NCBI RefSeq assembly: GCF_019249215.1
Contig: NZ_JAESDI010000017.1
Coordinates: forward strand, 1-64,000
Direction of reading: 5' to 3'
Length of the DNA stretch: 64,000 nucleotides
From: Alteromonas lipotrueae
GTDB taxonomy: Bacteria > Pseudomonadota > Gammaproteobacteria > Enterobacterales > Alteromonadaceae
Position numbers and translations under genes: made by a program. Shown in pieces: positions 1 through 8,596 of this stretch (position 1 is the stretch's first letter; each line of letters opens with the position of its first letter). The notes beneath the pieces were generated by a model, which was not told the DNA's origin, did no database searches, and worked only from the letters and a program-made list of their open reading frames with translations.

Positions 1-2
1 AT

Positions 3-260
3 ATTAATAACGCAATATCAAGTTACGAGAACCAACTTAATCGTGCTATAAATAAATCGATTGAAGTAATACTCATGTTAATTGGGGGTATTTCTTTGGT
101 AGATATTACCAATAATTTTGTCGCCGCCTCACACTCTGTGAAGCACGATTCAACGTGGGGTATCTACGATATATTCTCGCTAATGTCATCTGAAAACACG
201 GTTAACTTAGCCTTAATAGCGGTGCTATTAATGGCCTTACTATTTGCGAAGAACAAATGA
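3..260 (+). CDS. C-terminal part of an unrecognised membrane protein (5' truncated)
   Basis: The reading frame is open from base 3 with no stop before the first internal ATG at 75, so this is probably the tail of a longer protein starting outside the window. The visible part has a polar helix (NQLNRAINKSIEV), a hydrophobic stretch (VILMLIGGISLVDI), a polar loop and a second hydrophobic segment (VNLALIAVLLMALLF) ending in KNK. That layout suggests two C-terminal membrane helices. The stop overlaps the next start by 4 bp (ATGA), so the two are likely translationally coupled. The family is not recognised; a 61-residue protein starting at 75 is the alternative. Confidence 0.5.
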   Translation: MNNAISSYENQLNRAINKSIEVILMLIGGISLVDITNNFVAASHSVKHDSTWGIYDIFSLMSSENTVNLALIAVLLMALLFAKNK

Positions 261-610
261 ACAAGCGTACTAAATTTACGATTATATTGACACCAGGTTC
301 ACACGCTTACGAGCCAGTGAAACACGCGTTAAACGAATATTTATCTACCTATTATGGTGGATGCACACACATTGATTGTGAAGGTTCATGGCGCGAAGAT
401 GCCTGCGAATTCAAGCCTCGCTACGACGCCAGTTTGATCACAGAAAAATCACTCTGTGTGTGGTGCGCGGTAATGCCAGATAAAGCAGAGCGCTTTGTGG
501 ATGAGCTTCGTGCCTTCCTCACTATATTGAAAAAACAGCAAAGCGCAGAATTTAGCTTTATTCATATAGAAAGCCAGACGGTGGCCGCCCACCATCAACT
601 TATAGACTAA
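257..610 (+). CDS. Hypothetical protein, 117 aa
   Basis: A small soluble protein with no signal peptide or membrane segment. It contains four Cys residues, two of them in the segment THIDCEGSWREDACEF, and ends in a polar tail. The alternation of strands and helices, with GGCTHIDCEGSW followed by a strand-rich half, faintly resembles a small ferredoxin-like fold, but no family can be assigned. It overlaps the preceding membrane-protein gene by 4 bp, so the two probably form an operon. Downstream it converges with the amidohydrolase gene, 55 bp away, with no clear terminator between. Confidence 0.6.
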   Translation: MNKRTKFTIILTPGSHAYEPVKHALNEYLSTYYGGCTHIDCEGSWREDACEFKPRYDASLITEKSLCVWCAVMPDKAERFVDELRAFLTILKKQQSAEFSFIHIESQTVAAHHQLID

Positions 611-665
611 TACGAGGCTTAAGGATTTAGCGTAGCACCTTGTAAGCGGGGCTGAGAAGAGTCGT

Positions 666-1535
666 TTAAATATCTACGCCATACCAACGCGCGGTATTGT
701 TTGCCATTAGGCTACACTTTGCGTCAAGGGTAAAATTTGCCAGCATTTTTTCGTATTGTTGCCACAGTGTTTGATAACTGTGGCGCCAGTTAGAAAGTGG
801 GAAGTTACTTGCTAACATTACTCGCGACACACCAAATATAGCGACTGTTTCCACGACCACATTTTGCGCACTGCGCCAATGCCAATCTCTGCACTGCATT
901 TCCCATCCCGAAAGCTTTACCGCCACGCGAGAACACTGAGCAAGTGCTTTCATATTAATACGCCACTGCTTAACGTAGGCAGCTGTAACGGCAGAACTTA
1001 TTAGTGCCGCACCTGTGTGATTAATAATAACTTGCAGTGTCGGTCGTGCTTCTAATAGCCTAAGTAATGCATTGACCCCCTTGCTGTCACCCACATCCAA
1101 TTGGGCATCGAAAGACAACCCATATTCGCTACAACGCTTCAGCGCATGTTTTGTTTTAGGGTGGGTTAATATAGAGGCGGCTTGTTCATCTAAAATATGG
1201 CGAAGCCCCGCCACTGAAAAGAACCCTGCTAATATTTCTATATGAGACAAGGTACTTTCACTACACAAATCGATACTTGCAACGCTTTTAAAAGGTAGTT
1301 GAGCACGCTGTTCTAAATAACGGATTTCGCGCCAAGGGCGTTGATTATCGAACCCTGCCTCAATATGCACATAACCAGCAAGAGTGTGACCGCTGGAAAG
1401 TGTTAAACTTCTCTCACCGCACGCCAACGCAATGGCTTGCTTATCCTGCCAATACGGCGGGTTTTGCGGCTTCAGCCAGTGATAATCACCCGCCTCTTGG
1501 GCAAAGAAATGTAGATGACCATCGACGATATTCAC
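666..1535 (-). CDS. Amidohydrolase family protein (L-fuconolactonase-like)
   Basis: A 289-aa TIM-barrel metal-dependent hydrolase of the amidohydrolase-2 / COG3618 type. The N-terminus DGHLHFF followed by DYHWL matches the family pattern D-x-H-x-H-F...Y-x-W-L, whose histidines bind metal; the later INHTG and the C-terminal SNFPLS supply the other active-site segments. Relatives hydrolyse sugar lactones such as L-fuconolactone. The start overlaps the stop of the upstream SDR gene by 4 bp, and an SDR that makes a lactone followed by a lactonase is a sensible two-step pathway. The substrate is not determined by sequence. Confidence 0.75.
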   Translation of the reverse strand: MNIVDGHLHFFAQEAGDYHWLKPQNPPYWQDKQAIALACGERSLTLSSGHTLAGYVHIEAGFDNQRPWREIRYLEQRAQLPFKSVASIDLCSESTLSHIEILAGFFSVAGLRHILDEQAASILTHPKTKHALKRCSEYGLSFDAQLDVGDSKGVNALLRLLEARPTLQVIINHTGAALISSAVTAAYVKQWRINMKALAQCSRVAVKLSGWEMQCRDWHWRSAQNVVVETVAIFGVSRVMLASNFPLSNWRHSYQTLWQQYEKMLANFTLDAKCSLMANNTARWYGVDI

Positions 1536-2281
1536 TTGGCGGTATAACCGCCATCAACAGCGTGTAAGCTGCCAGTAATAAAGTTCGCTTTTTCACTGCA
1601 AAGAAAGTACACCAGTTCAGACACATCTTCGGGTTGGCCAATTCGGCCAATGGGTTGCTCGGCGGCCTCTTGGGCTACGACTGCGGTTTTATCAGCACCT
1701 GATGCTGCAACGTACTTGTCAATGGCGTGGTGAAACAAGGGCGTTTCAATCGTGCCAGGGCATACTGCGTTGGCTCTGATATTAAAAGGGGCATAATCCA
1801 GTGCTGTGGTTTTTGCCATAGACGCTAAGGCAGACTTTGTTAACCCATAGGCAAAAGAGTTTTGTTTACCCACAAAACACTGATCTGAACCCATCATCAC
1901 AATAGCCCCGCTTTTTTGTGCTTTCATGATAGGTAATGACGCTTTAATTGCGCCGTACGCCCCCTTAATATTTAGGCTCATCACCTTATCAAGCAATGCT
2001 TCATCGGTGTCTTCAATGGTTGCCGACACGTGCATGCCTGCGTTACAGACCAACGCATCTATACGGCCATATTTCACCGCGATATTATCAATAGCATGAC
2101 GCACCTGTTCCACATTACTGACATCACAAGCCACCCATTCAGCGTTAGTTGGTGTGTCGTCAAAATCTCTTACATCTAGGTTTATCACTCGGTAGTCATT
2201 TTCACTGAATGTATGACAAACCGCTAACCCTATTCCTAAGCTACCGCCGGTAACGACACAAACTGATTTTCCGTGGCTCAT
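1532..2281 (-). CDS. SDR family NAD(P)-dependent oxidoreductase
   Basis: A 249-aa classical short-chain dehydrogenase. It has the nucleotide-binding TGGSLGIG near residues 11-18, an Asp after the second strand (NLDVRD) favouring NAD, the NAG motif near residue 86, the catalytic Ser region (MGSDQ), YGLTK as the YxxxK motif, and the family ending DGGYTAK. The neighbour is an L-fuconolactonase-like hydrolase overlapping by 4 bp, so a sugar dehydrogenase such as L-fucose or a related aldose dehydrogenase is the best guess. Only two catabolic genes are present, so the pathway is inferred. Confidence 0.8.
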   Translation of the reverse strand: MSHGKSVCVVTGGSLGIGLAVCHTFSENDYRVINLDVRDFDDTPTNAEWVACDVSNVEQVRHAIDNIAVKYGRIDALVCNAGMHVSATIEDTDEALLDKVMSLNIKGAYGAIKASLPIMKAQKSGAIVMMGSDQCFVGKQNSFAYGLTKSALASMAKTTALDYAPFNIRANAVCPGTIETPLFHHAIDKYVAASGADKTAVVAQEAAEQPIGRIGQPEDVSELVYFLCSEKANFITGSLHAVDGGYTAK

Positions 2282-2526
2282 GAGTACTCAACTTCTTAAT
2301 ACATGGAATTAACTATAGTTATAGGATGCCAGCGAGCTATCGAAAAGCAAGCTTTGGCAAAGATTATGATGGCCCTGTGATATAAATTTAAAGGCGTTGA
2401 GTGGTTATTGTACAAATACAGCGATATTATTTTTCATTAACTTTCCCTTAACGGGCTACTCTGTCTATGCTATTTGTGTCTATAATGTGGCAAAATTAAA
2501 ACACTTGTTTGAAAAGGGAGTCTTCC

Positions 2527-4287
2527 ATGCCTCTGTACCACGCCCCTACTACCGATTTTCAGTTCTTACTTAAGGACTGGTTAGGCCTAGATGCCCACTA
2601 TGAAAAGTTGGGTATCAGCGATTTTGATAGCGAACTGGCTAACGAGATTATTGCACAAGGCGCTAAATTCGCCATTGATGTTGTTGCACCATTAAACCGT
2701 GAAGGTGATGAAGAAGGCTGTAAGCTGGAAGACGGAAAAATCACCACACCGAAGGGTTTTGCCGACGCTTATCAGGAGTATGTAGCCAATGGCTGGAACG
2801 CCATGCTAGGCACAGCTGAATATGATGGCCAAGAACTTCCCTACACCATGGCAGTGCCTGTGCATGAAATGCTAAATGCCGCAAACCTAAGCTGGCGTTT
2901 AACGACTATGCTGACAGAAAGTGCCACATTAGCGGTGACTAAACATGCTAGCAAGGAATTAAAAGACAAGTATCTCGCTAAACTCATCAGCGGCGAGTGG
3001 ACAGGTACGATGAACTTAACCGAACCGCATGCTGGCACCGACCTTAGCTTACTTAGCACTAAGGCTGAACCACAAGGTGACGGAAGTTATAAAGTGACAG
3101 GTAATAAAATATTTATTACTGCTGGCGATCAAGACTGGAGCAGCAATGTTATTCATTTGGTACTTGCTCGCTTACCCGATGCGCCTAAAGGCGTGAAAGG
3201 CATTAGCTTGTTTTTAGTGCCCAAGTTAATGCTTGATGATAATAACGAGCCAAGTACTGCGAACTCGTTATCTGTGGGAAGTATCGAACATAAGATGGGT
3301 ATCAAGGCGAGCCCGACCTGCGTGATGAATTTCGATGAGGCTACAGGCTGGCTAGTGGGTGAAGAAAACCAAGGCTTAGCCTGTATGTTCACTATGATGA
3401 ACGACGCACGCTTCCAAGTTGGCTTACAAGGTCTGGGAGCTGCAGAAGCTTCTTACCAAGGTGCGTTAACGTATGCCCGTGAGCGAGTTCAATCTCGTGC
3501 GCCGCAAGGCATTCAAAACCCTGACGGAAAAGCCGATCCTATTGTATTTCAGCCTGATGTAGCCCGTATGCTACTCACGCAAAAATCACAAATTGAAGGT
3601 AGCCGCGCACTCTCTTTGCTTTACGCAAAGTACATGGACATAGAAAAACTAGGCACTGACGAGGAAAAAGAAAATGCAGATAAAGTGTTGCAGTTTCTTA
3701 CACCAATTTGCAAAGCCTACATGACAGATATGGGCCTTGAAACTACTAGCATTGGGGTGCAAGTATTTGGTGGTCATGGGTTTATTCGTGAGTGGGGCAT
3801 GGAGCAATTGATGCGTGATGTACGTATCGCTATGCTGTATGAAGGCACTAACGGTATTCAGGCATTAGATTTAATTGGTCGAAAATTAACCCGCGATGGC
3901 GGGCAAATGATGGAAGCAACTTACGGGGCGTTTGCACAGTTGGTTGCTGATATTAGCGATGCTGAAAACAAAGGGCTGGCGCAAGGTCTACTTGACGATT
4001 GGCGTGCATCATCGGCTGACTGCCTAGGTATGGATGGCACTACTGCAGCAGCGGCAGCAGCAGATTACTTAGCCTATTCTGCCTACTCGCTAATTGGTGT
4101 GCTGTGGTACAGCATGGCAGATAAAGCGGCGAGTACAGATAACGCGGTGCTAGCTTCTTCTAAGCAGAAAACCCGTGACTTCTATATGCAGCGAATATTG
4201 CCGCGTCGCAATGCACATAAGCAAGCATACTCAGCAGGCTATGAAAGCACACTGGCTATATCTGGCAGTGAATTCGATTACATTTAA
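2527..4287 (+). CDS. Acyl-CoA dehydrogenase (long form with C-terminal extension)
   Basis: FAD-dependent acyl-CoA dehydrogenase of fatty-acid beta-oxidation, 586 aa, the length of the family with an extra C-terminal domain. Seen are the FAD-binding MNLTEPHAGTDLS segment, FITAGD, FGGHGFIREWGMEQ and the catalytic-Glu region MLYEGTNGIQ. An in-frame TTG at 2509 would add six residues, but AAGGGAG at 2514-2520 is a good ribosome site 6 nt before the ATG at 2527, so that start is chosen. A strong terminator follows. The gene stands alone, divergent from the SDR gene. Confidence 0.93.
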   Translation: MPLYHAPTTDFQFLLKDWLGLDAHYEKLGISDFDSELANEIIAQGAKFAIDVVAPLNREGDEEGCKLEDGKITTPKGFADAYQEYVANGWNAMLGTAEYDGQELPYTMAVPVHEMLNAANLSWRLTTMLTESATLAVTKHASKELKDKYLAKLISGEWTGTMNLTEPHAGTDLSLLSTKAEPQGDGSYKVTGNKIFITAGDQDWSSNVIHLVLARLPDAPKGVKGISLFLVPKLMLDDNNEPSTANSLSVGSIEHKMGIKASPTCVMNFDEATGWLVGEENQGLACMFTMMNDARFQVGLQGLGAAEASYQGALTYARERVQSRAPQGIQNPDGKADPIVFQPDVARMLLTQKSQIEGSRALSLLYAKYMDIEKLGTDEEKENADKVLQFLTPICKAYMTDMGLETTSIGVQVFGGHGFIREWGMEQLMRDVRIAMLYEGTNGIQALDLIGRKLTRDGGQMMEATYGAFAQLVADISDAENKGLAQGLLDDWRASSADCLGMDGTTAAAAAADYLAYSAYSLIGVLWYSMADKAASTDNAVLASSKQKTRDFYMQRILPRRNAHKQAYSAGYESTLAISGSEFDYI

Positions 4288-4302
4288 CTATAATCGTTAA
4301 GT

Positions 4303-4334
4303 AAAAAAAAACCGCCGATAAAGGCGGTTTTTTA
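4303..4334. terminator. Bidirectional intrinsic terminator
   Basis: A stem AACCGCC / GGCGGTT with a 6-nt loop, flanked by an A run upstream and a T run downstream. It can terminate both the acyl-CoA dehydrogenase and the converging DUF3016 gene. Confidence 0.9.
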
Positions 4335-4428
4335 TTATCTTATCAATACAACAACAGCAAACTAAAACCCGTTAAGCTCTGGTGTTGTTGCTGCTCATTG
4401 GCACCATCACAAACGATGAGCAGCGGTG

Positions 4429-4959
4429 TTAATCGTGACTCACTATGCTTTGTGCAAACGTATCGTTAAACCAATCTTCAATCATGTTCTTCTCGTAAAC
4501 CAGATTATCGGTGCTCAGCCTACGATTAACAGTATTCATGAACATCATATCTTTAATCTTAACGTCTTCGCTTTTAAGCACGGTGTTATCACTGCCAGAA
4601 AGTACATATGAAAACGACATTCTGGGAATGTCTATTTCCTTAATGATCCTTACATCAGTAGCAGACTGCCCCATACCAACAAAAGATGCAGGCCAGACCT
4701 GACCGGCTAAATCTAAGTCTGTTACGGTAATTAACAGCTTTTGATCTTCGGGAAGTTTTTCAGCGAGTTCAATAAAAAATTCATCGAGCTCTTTAAAAGT
4801 ACGCTCTCTAAAGTGCACGCGAGATTCATTCGACGGCTTAACATCTCGGTAAGACTTTGGTTCTTTCCAAGTTACTTCAACCTGTGCTGCTTGCAACACA
4901 CCAGACATACCCACGCTGGCGAGCAATACCGCACATAAACTTAACTTAGCTATTTTCAT
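4429..4959 (-). CDS. DUF3016 domain-containing exported protein
   Basis: A 176-aa protein with an N-terminal signal peptide (KLSLCAVLLASVGMSGVLQA, cleaved before AQVEV). The body matches the DUF3016 pattern: VTWKEPKSYRDV near the start, FRERTFKELDEFFIELAEK, then LLITVTDLDLAGQVWP and SFVGMG. The role is unknown; the family is presumed periplasmic. A purine-rich GGGGG precedes the ATG. The gene stands alone between the terminator at 4303-4334 and a 248-bp spacer (4960-5207) in which nothing convincing was found. Confidence 0.8.
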   Translation of the reverse strand: MKIAKLSLCAVLLASVGMSGVLQAAQVEVTWKEPKSYRDVKPSNESRVHFRERTFKELDEFFIELAEKLPEDQKLLITVTDLDLAGQVWPASFVGMGQSATDVRIIKEIDIPRMSFSYVLSGSDNTVLKSEDVKIKDMMFMNTVNRRLSTDNLVYEKNMIEDWFNDTFAQSIVSHD

Positions 4960-5207
4960 GTAACCCCCTACCTTGTTTTTAGAAACCCGGTATTAGTCAG
5001 CTACAAAGACTGAGTAAGCGGGTAACGGCGCTTAGTGAAGCATGGTTTCAACCATAGCAATGCTACTACTTTTATCACAACTATATGCTCAATAATAGCA
5101 CAGGTAGCTGAACGTAAAGTGAATGGCTTTATCTATATACACGGTCAAAATGGGAAGAATTAGAGGACACAAGAAGCCAAGAAAAGAAACAAAGCGTTTA
5201 TCGCTAA

Positions 5208-5573
5208 TTATTTATCGGGTTCGAGTAACTTTGATTGCTCTATCAGTGTACATAACTGCTTGCGGTTGTCGCGACTAAAGTTAGGGTTTATATCGGTGGT
5301 TTCGCAATAAGCGCTATGAAAGCGCGTTACCGTTGAACGACTTGCCAGTATTCTTCGAAGGTAGTTCGCTTCGAATTCTTTTAAAGGAGCCAGCTGCGCC
5401 GCGGCCTGATTTCTTAACGTATCCAACTCTCGTTGTTCAGGTAACTCAGAAATAGAAACAAACCAACCTGAGACGGTACTTTGTATATCTGAAAAAAAGT
5501 ACTGAACAAAAGGCGAGCGCAGCACAATCACCAATAATACAATTTCAGCACAGATGACAAAGAAACGAAGCAT
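5208..5573 (-). CDS. Hypothetical membrane-anchored protein, 121 aa
   Basis: An N-terminal hydrophobic helix (FFVICAEIVLLVIVL) is followed by a soluble region with a helical, Gln/Ala/Leu-rich stretch (LDTLRNQAAAQLAPLKEFEANYL). Two Cys, about 20 residues apart, lie near the C-terminus and could form a disulphide if that part is periplasmic. No family is recognised. The ribosome site is weak, which lowers confidence in the exact start. Confidence 0.55.
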   Translation of the reverse strand: MLRFFVICAEIVLLVIVLRSPFVQYFFSDIQSTVSGWFVSISELPEQRELDTLRNQAAAQLAPLKEFEANYLRRILASRSTVTRFHSAYCETTDINPNFSRDNRKQLCTLIEQSKLLEPDK

Positions 5574-5764
5574 TTAAAATTATTCCACTACTACACTTAA
5601 TTTAAACAACGCAGCTATCGTTAGTTATTTTTAATAAACACTTTCATCAAAAAAATCAAAAAGATAATTACTTGTATAATTTTCATTCGGTATTAAAAAC
5701 TATTATCGCTATAAGAGTCAACTAGCATTAAGTAAAGGCATACCGATAAAATATAATTTCTGAA

Positions 5765-5784
5765 CTTTCAGTATTGACTGAAAG
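5765..5784. promoter_or_regulatory. Perfect inverted repeat, candidate operator
   Basis: CTTTCAGT-attg-ACTGAAAG is an exact 8+8 bp dyad with a 4-bp spacer, about 100 bp before ccoG. No T run follows, so an operator is more likely than a terminator. The cognate regulator is unknown. Confidence 0.4.
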
Positions 5785-5801
5785 ATAAATAAAGATGATC
5801 A

Positions 5802-5815
5802 TTGATCTATGTTAA
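5802..5815 (+). promoter_or_regulatory. FNR/Anr-like half-conserved site before ccoG
   Basis: TTGATCTATGTTAA has a perfect left half of the FNR consensus TTGAT-N4-ATCAA and 3 of 5 matches in the right half. It lies 67 bp upstream of the ccoG start, a workable activator distance. cbb3 oxidase and ccoG genes are commonly FNR/Anr-activated, which supports the call. Confidence 0.35.
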
Positions 5816-5882
5816 ACACGCTGAATTTTCAGCTGTTATAATGCGCCGCGCAATACAAGAAGTTGGCTAAGGTTTTGAAAAA

Positions 5883-7316
5883 ATGAACGAACAGATTCCG
5901 GTTAAAAACGTTACCCCAGTAAAGGTGCACAAACCCGCATCATCCACTGAAGGGAAACGATACGATTCGCGCAGTCGCATTTATGTTCGTGCGGTTAAAG
6001 GCCCTCTTGAAACATTCAGGCGTTTCTTTGGTTTGTTTTTCCTCGCCTTATTTGCCGCTATTCCGTGGATTAAATTCAATGGTCAGCAAGCGGTGTTACT
6101 CGATATTGTAGAGCAGCGCTTTTCTATATTTGGGTTAACCTTATGGCCGCAAGATTTAACCTTACTTGCTTATATTTTTATCGTGGGTGCATTCGCGCTT
6201 TTTTTCGTGACGACCTTTGCAGGCAGAGTGTGGTGTGGTTTCATGTGCCCTCAAACCACCTGGGTATATATCTACACGTGGTTTGAAGAAAAAATAGAAG
6301 GCCCAAGAAATAAACGCATAAAGCTAGATGCGCGAAAAATGGACGCGGATAAGTTTATTCGCAAAATCCTCAAACATACGGCCTGGGTGGCAGTTGCCTT
6401 GCTTACCGCACTCACCTTTGTGGGATATTTCACCCCAATCGGCGCGCTCTTTATTGATTTTTTCACCTTCAACACGGGTTTCTGGGCAGCGTTTTCAGTG
6501 GTCTTTTTCGCGGTATGCACATATGCCAATGCGGGATATATGCGTGAAATCATGTGTACCCATATTTGCCCTTACGCGCGTTTTCAATCTGCCATGTTCG
6601 ACAAAGACACCTTTACCGTTTCATACGATGCGAAACGGGGCGAACAACGAGGTCCGCGTCCGCGTAAATTAAGCCATGAACAGGTTCACGAAAAAGGCTT
6701 GGGCGACTGTATTGACTGTAATTTATGCGTACAGGTTTGTCCTACCGGTATTGATATTCGTAACGGCTTACAATATGAGTGTATTAACTGCGGCGCGTGT
6801 GTAGATGCGTGTAACGGCGTAATGGATAAAATGGGTTACCCCAAAGGGCTAATAAGCTTTACGTCGGAAGAAGAGCTGGCGGGGGGTAAAACACACATTG
6901 TACGGCCTAAGCTTATCGGCTACCTTATCGTTCTTATTGTCATGACAGGGTTATTGGTTGCTGACATTGTGACCCGCGTGCCTCTGGAAATTGACATTAT
7001 TCGCGACCGTAATTCGTTATATCGCGAAACCAATGAAGGGTTAATTGAGAATGTTTATACCGTTAAAGTACTCAACAAATCTCAACAAACTCAGACCTAT
7101 ACCATTTCGGTTCAAGGGCTGCCTGAATACACCTTTATTGGTAATAAAGAAGTGACGGTACAAGGTGGTGAGGTTTATAGCACACCGATTTCGGTTGCAA
7201 CCGACCCGTATAATCTGGAAGATGTGGTAACAGACATTCAATTCACCGTTACCACTACCACCGATTCAGGTGAAAGTGTAACGGTTAATGAGCCAACCAA
7301 ATTCCTTTATCGATGA
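5883..7316 (+). CDS. ccoG: Cytochrome c oxidase accessory protein CcoG
   Basis: A 477-aa integral membrane iron-sulphur protein (FixG/RdxA family) needed for cbb3-type oxidase assembly and linked to copper reduction. Hydrophobic segments near residues 45-65, 85-115 and 160-215 are followed by the cluster-binding parts: WCGFMCPQTTW, THICPYARFQ, then CIDCNLCVQVCP and CINCGACVDACN, a two-[4Fe-4S] ferredoxin arrangement. Another helix (LIGYLIVLIVMTGLLVADIV) precedes an immunoglobulin-like C-terminal domain. The start follows an A/G-rich leader. The oxidase genes ccoNOQP are not in this window. Its stop overlaps srkA by 4 bp. Confidence 0.95.
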   Translation: MNEQIPVKNVTPVKVHKPASSTEGKRYDSRSRIYVRAVKGPLETFRRFFGLFFLALFAAIPWIKFNGQQAVLLDIVEQRFSIFGLTLWPQDLTLLAYIFIVGAFALFFVTTFAGRVWCGFMCPQTTWVYIYTWFEEKIEGPRNKRIKLDARKMDADKFIRKILKHTAWVAVALLTALTFVGYFTPIGALFIDFFTFNTGFWAAFSVVFFAVCTYANAGYMREIMCTHICPYARFQSAMFDKDTFTVSYDAKRGEQRGPRPRKLSHEQVHEKGLGDCIDCNLCVQVCPTGIDIRNGLQYECINCGACVDACNGVMDKMGYPKGLISFTSEEELAGGKTHIVRPKLIGYLIVLIVMTGLLVADIVTRVPLEIDIIRDRNSLYRETNEGLIENVYTVKVLNKSQQTQTYTISVQGLPEYTFIGNKEVTVQGGEVYSTPISVATDPYNLEDVVTDIQFTVTTTTDSGESVTVNEPTKFLYR

Positions 7317-8284
7317 AAGATTTTTCGTTTTCTGGATTAGATCCAGACACTATATTAGATGCCCTGGAAACTCAGGGCATTTTTCTTCAAAGCGGCTTAC
7401 TTGCTCTCAATAGTTACGAGAACCGGGTTTACCAATTTCAAGCCGATGACAACAAGCGTTACGTGGTTAAGTTTTACCGCCCCGCCCGTTGGACAGACGC
7501 GCAAATTATAGAAGAACACAGTTTTGCCCAAGAACTTGCTGATAGCGAGATTCCGATTGTGGCGCCATTAGCGCTAAATGGAAAAAGCCTTCACCATCAT
7601 GGAGATTACCGCTTTACGGTTTTCCCTTCTGTAGGTGGGCGCCAGTTTGAGAACGATAATTTAGATCAACTTGAATGGATGGGACGCTTTATTGGCCGTA
7701 TTCACCGCGTATCTCAAGCGAAAACTTTTAAGCAACGCCCAGATATCGACACGCAAAGCTATTTAGATGAACCTAGACAGGTTTTAGAAAATAGTACCTT
7801 GTTGCCCGATCACCTCAAAACGGCCTTCTTTGCTATTTTGAACCCCGTTATAACTGCGGCTTCCTCATCATATAAAGCCACCGACGTTATTCGGCTACAC
7901 GGCGACTGCCACCCTGGAAATATTCTCTGGCGTGATGGCCCTACCTTTGTTGATTTAGATGATTGTCGAATGGGCCCCGCCATTCAAGATTTGTGGATGA
8001 TGTTAAGCGGTGATCGCCAGCAGCAGTTATTACAACTTGATACATTGGTTGAGGCTTATGAAGAATTTCAGCCGTTTAATACTAATCAACTTGCGTTAAT
8101 TGAACCCCTTCGCGCCATGCGTATGGTGCACTATATGGCATGGCTGTCTCGCCGCTGGGAAGATCCAGCCTTCCCTCGCGCTTTTCCGTGGTTTGCCGAC
8201 GATAAATACTGGGAAGGTCAAATTCTTGCGTTAAAAGAACAGCTTTCTGCCATGCAGGAACCGCCTCTTAAAATCGGGTATTAG
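7313..8284 (+). CDS. srkA: Serine/threonine protein kinase SrkA (YihE family)
   Basis: A 323-aa cytoplasmic stress-response kinase of the RdoA/YihE family with an APH-like fold. It shows the typical N-terminus FSFSGLDPDTILDALE, the SYENRVYQF nucleotide-loop strand, the lysine strand YVVKFYRP, the catalytic loop LHGDCHPGNILW and the metal-binding VDLDDCRMGP. In E. coli SrkA protects against envelope and oxidative stress and is normally beside dsbA. Here it overlaps ccoG by 4 bp, and dsbA lies about 2.4 kb downstream, beyond btuB. Confidence 0.93.
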   Translation: MKDFSFSGLDPDTILDALETQGIFLQSGLLALNSYENRVYQFQADDNKRYVVKFYRPARWTDAQIIEEHSFAQELADSEIPIVAPLALNGKSLHHHGDYRFTVFPSVGGRQFENDNLDQLEWMGRFIGRIHRVSQAKTFKQRPDIDTQSYLDEPRQVLENSTLLPDHLKTAFFAILNPVITAASSSYKATDVIRLHGDCHPGNILWRDGPTFVDLDDCRMGPAIQDLWMMLSGDRQQQLLQLDTLVEAYEEFQPFNTNQLALIEPLRAMRMVHYMAWLSRRWEDPAFPRAFPWFADDKYWEGQILALKEQLSAMQEPPLKIGY

Positions 8285-8339
8285 ATCGCAAAACCTGAAC
8301 ACACTCGCTATTTATTAGGCACTTAAGCTATACTCCTTC

Positions 8340-8590
8340 GCGCTTAGGTGCCCATCAATGGGTTAAACGGGAAATCAGTGAAATCTGATGCTGCCCCCGC
8401 AACGGTAAACTCAGTGTGAACACACACATTCTCCTAAACACGCCACTGTGTCATCGCTATTTATATCGCGACATGGGAAGGCCGAGAAACCATACATTGT
8501 ATTGGTGAGTGAGCCCGGATACCGGCCTAGCTTCACGGCAGTTAATCTGCTTACATTCACCCTTGTACTCGGGCGGAGTACATAGCGAGA
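8340..8590 (+). ncRNA. Cobalamin (adenosylcobalamin-type) riboswitch
   Basis: The leader of btuB carries the conserved pieces in order: AGGTGCCC at 8346, GGTTAAACGGGAA at 8361, a P4 stem ATCAG/CTGAT, GCTGCCCCCGCAACGGTAA from 8390, and the B12 box GAGCCCGGATACCGGCC at 8511-8527. A hairpin TGTACTC-GGGCG-GAGTACA at 8564-8582 sits just before the ribosome site. Its loop can pair with TGCCC in the L5 loop (8392-8396), the L5-L13 kissing interaction of this class. No U-tract terminator is seen before the ATG, so control is probably at translation initiation, repressing BtuB when B12 is plentiful. Confidence 0.93.
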
Positions 8591-8596
8591 AATACA

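Larger units (their letters stand above)
5574..5882. other. Intergenic regulatory region upstream of ccoG
   Basis: An AT-rich spacer of about 310 bp between the divergent hypothetical gene and ccoG. It holds a perfect 8-bp inverted repeat at 5765-5784 and an FNR-like sequence at 5802-5815, listed separately. Otherwise it contains only AT-rich promoter-like sequence. Confidence 0.5.
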
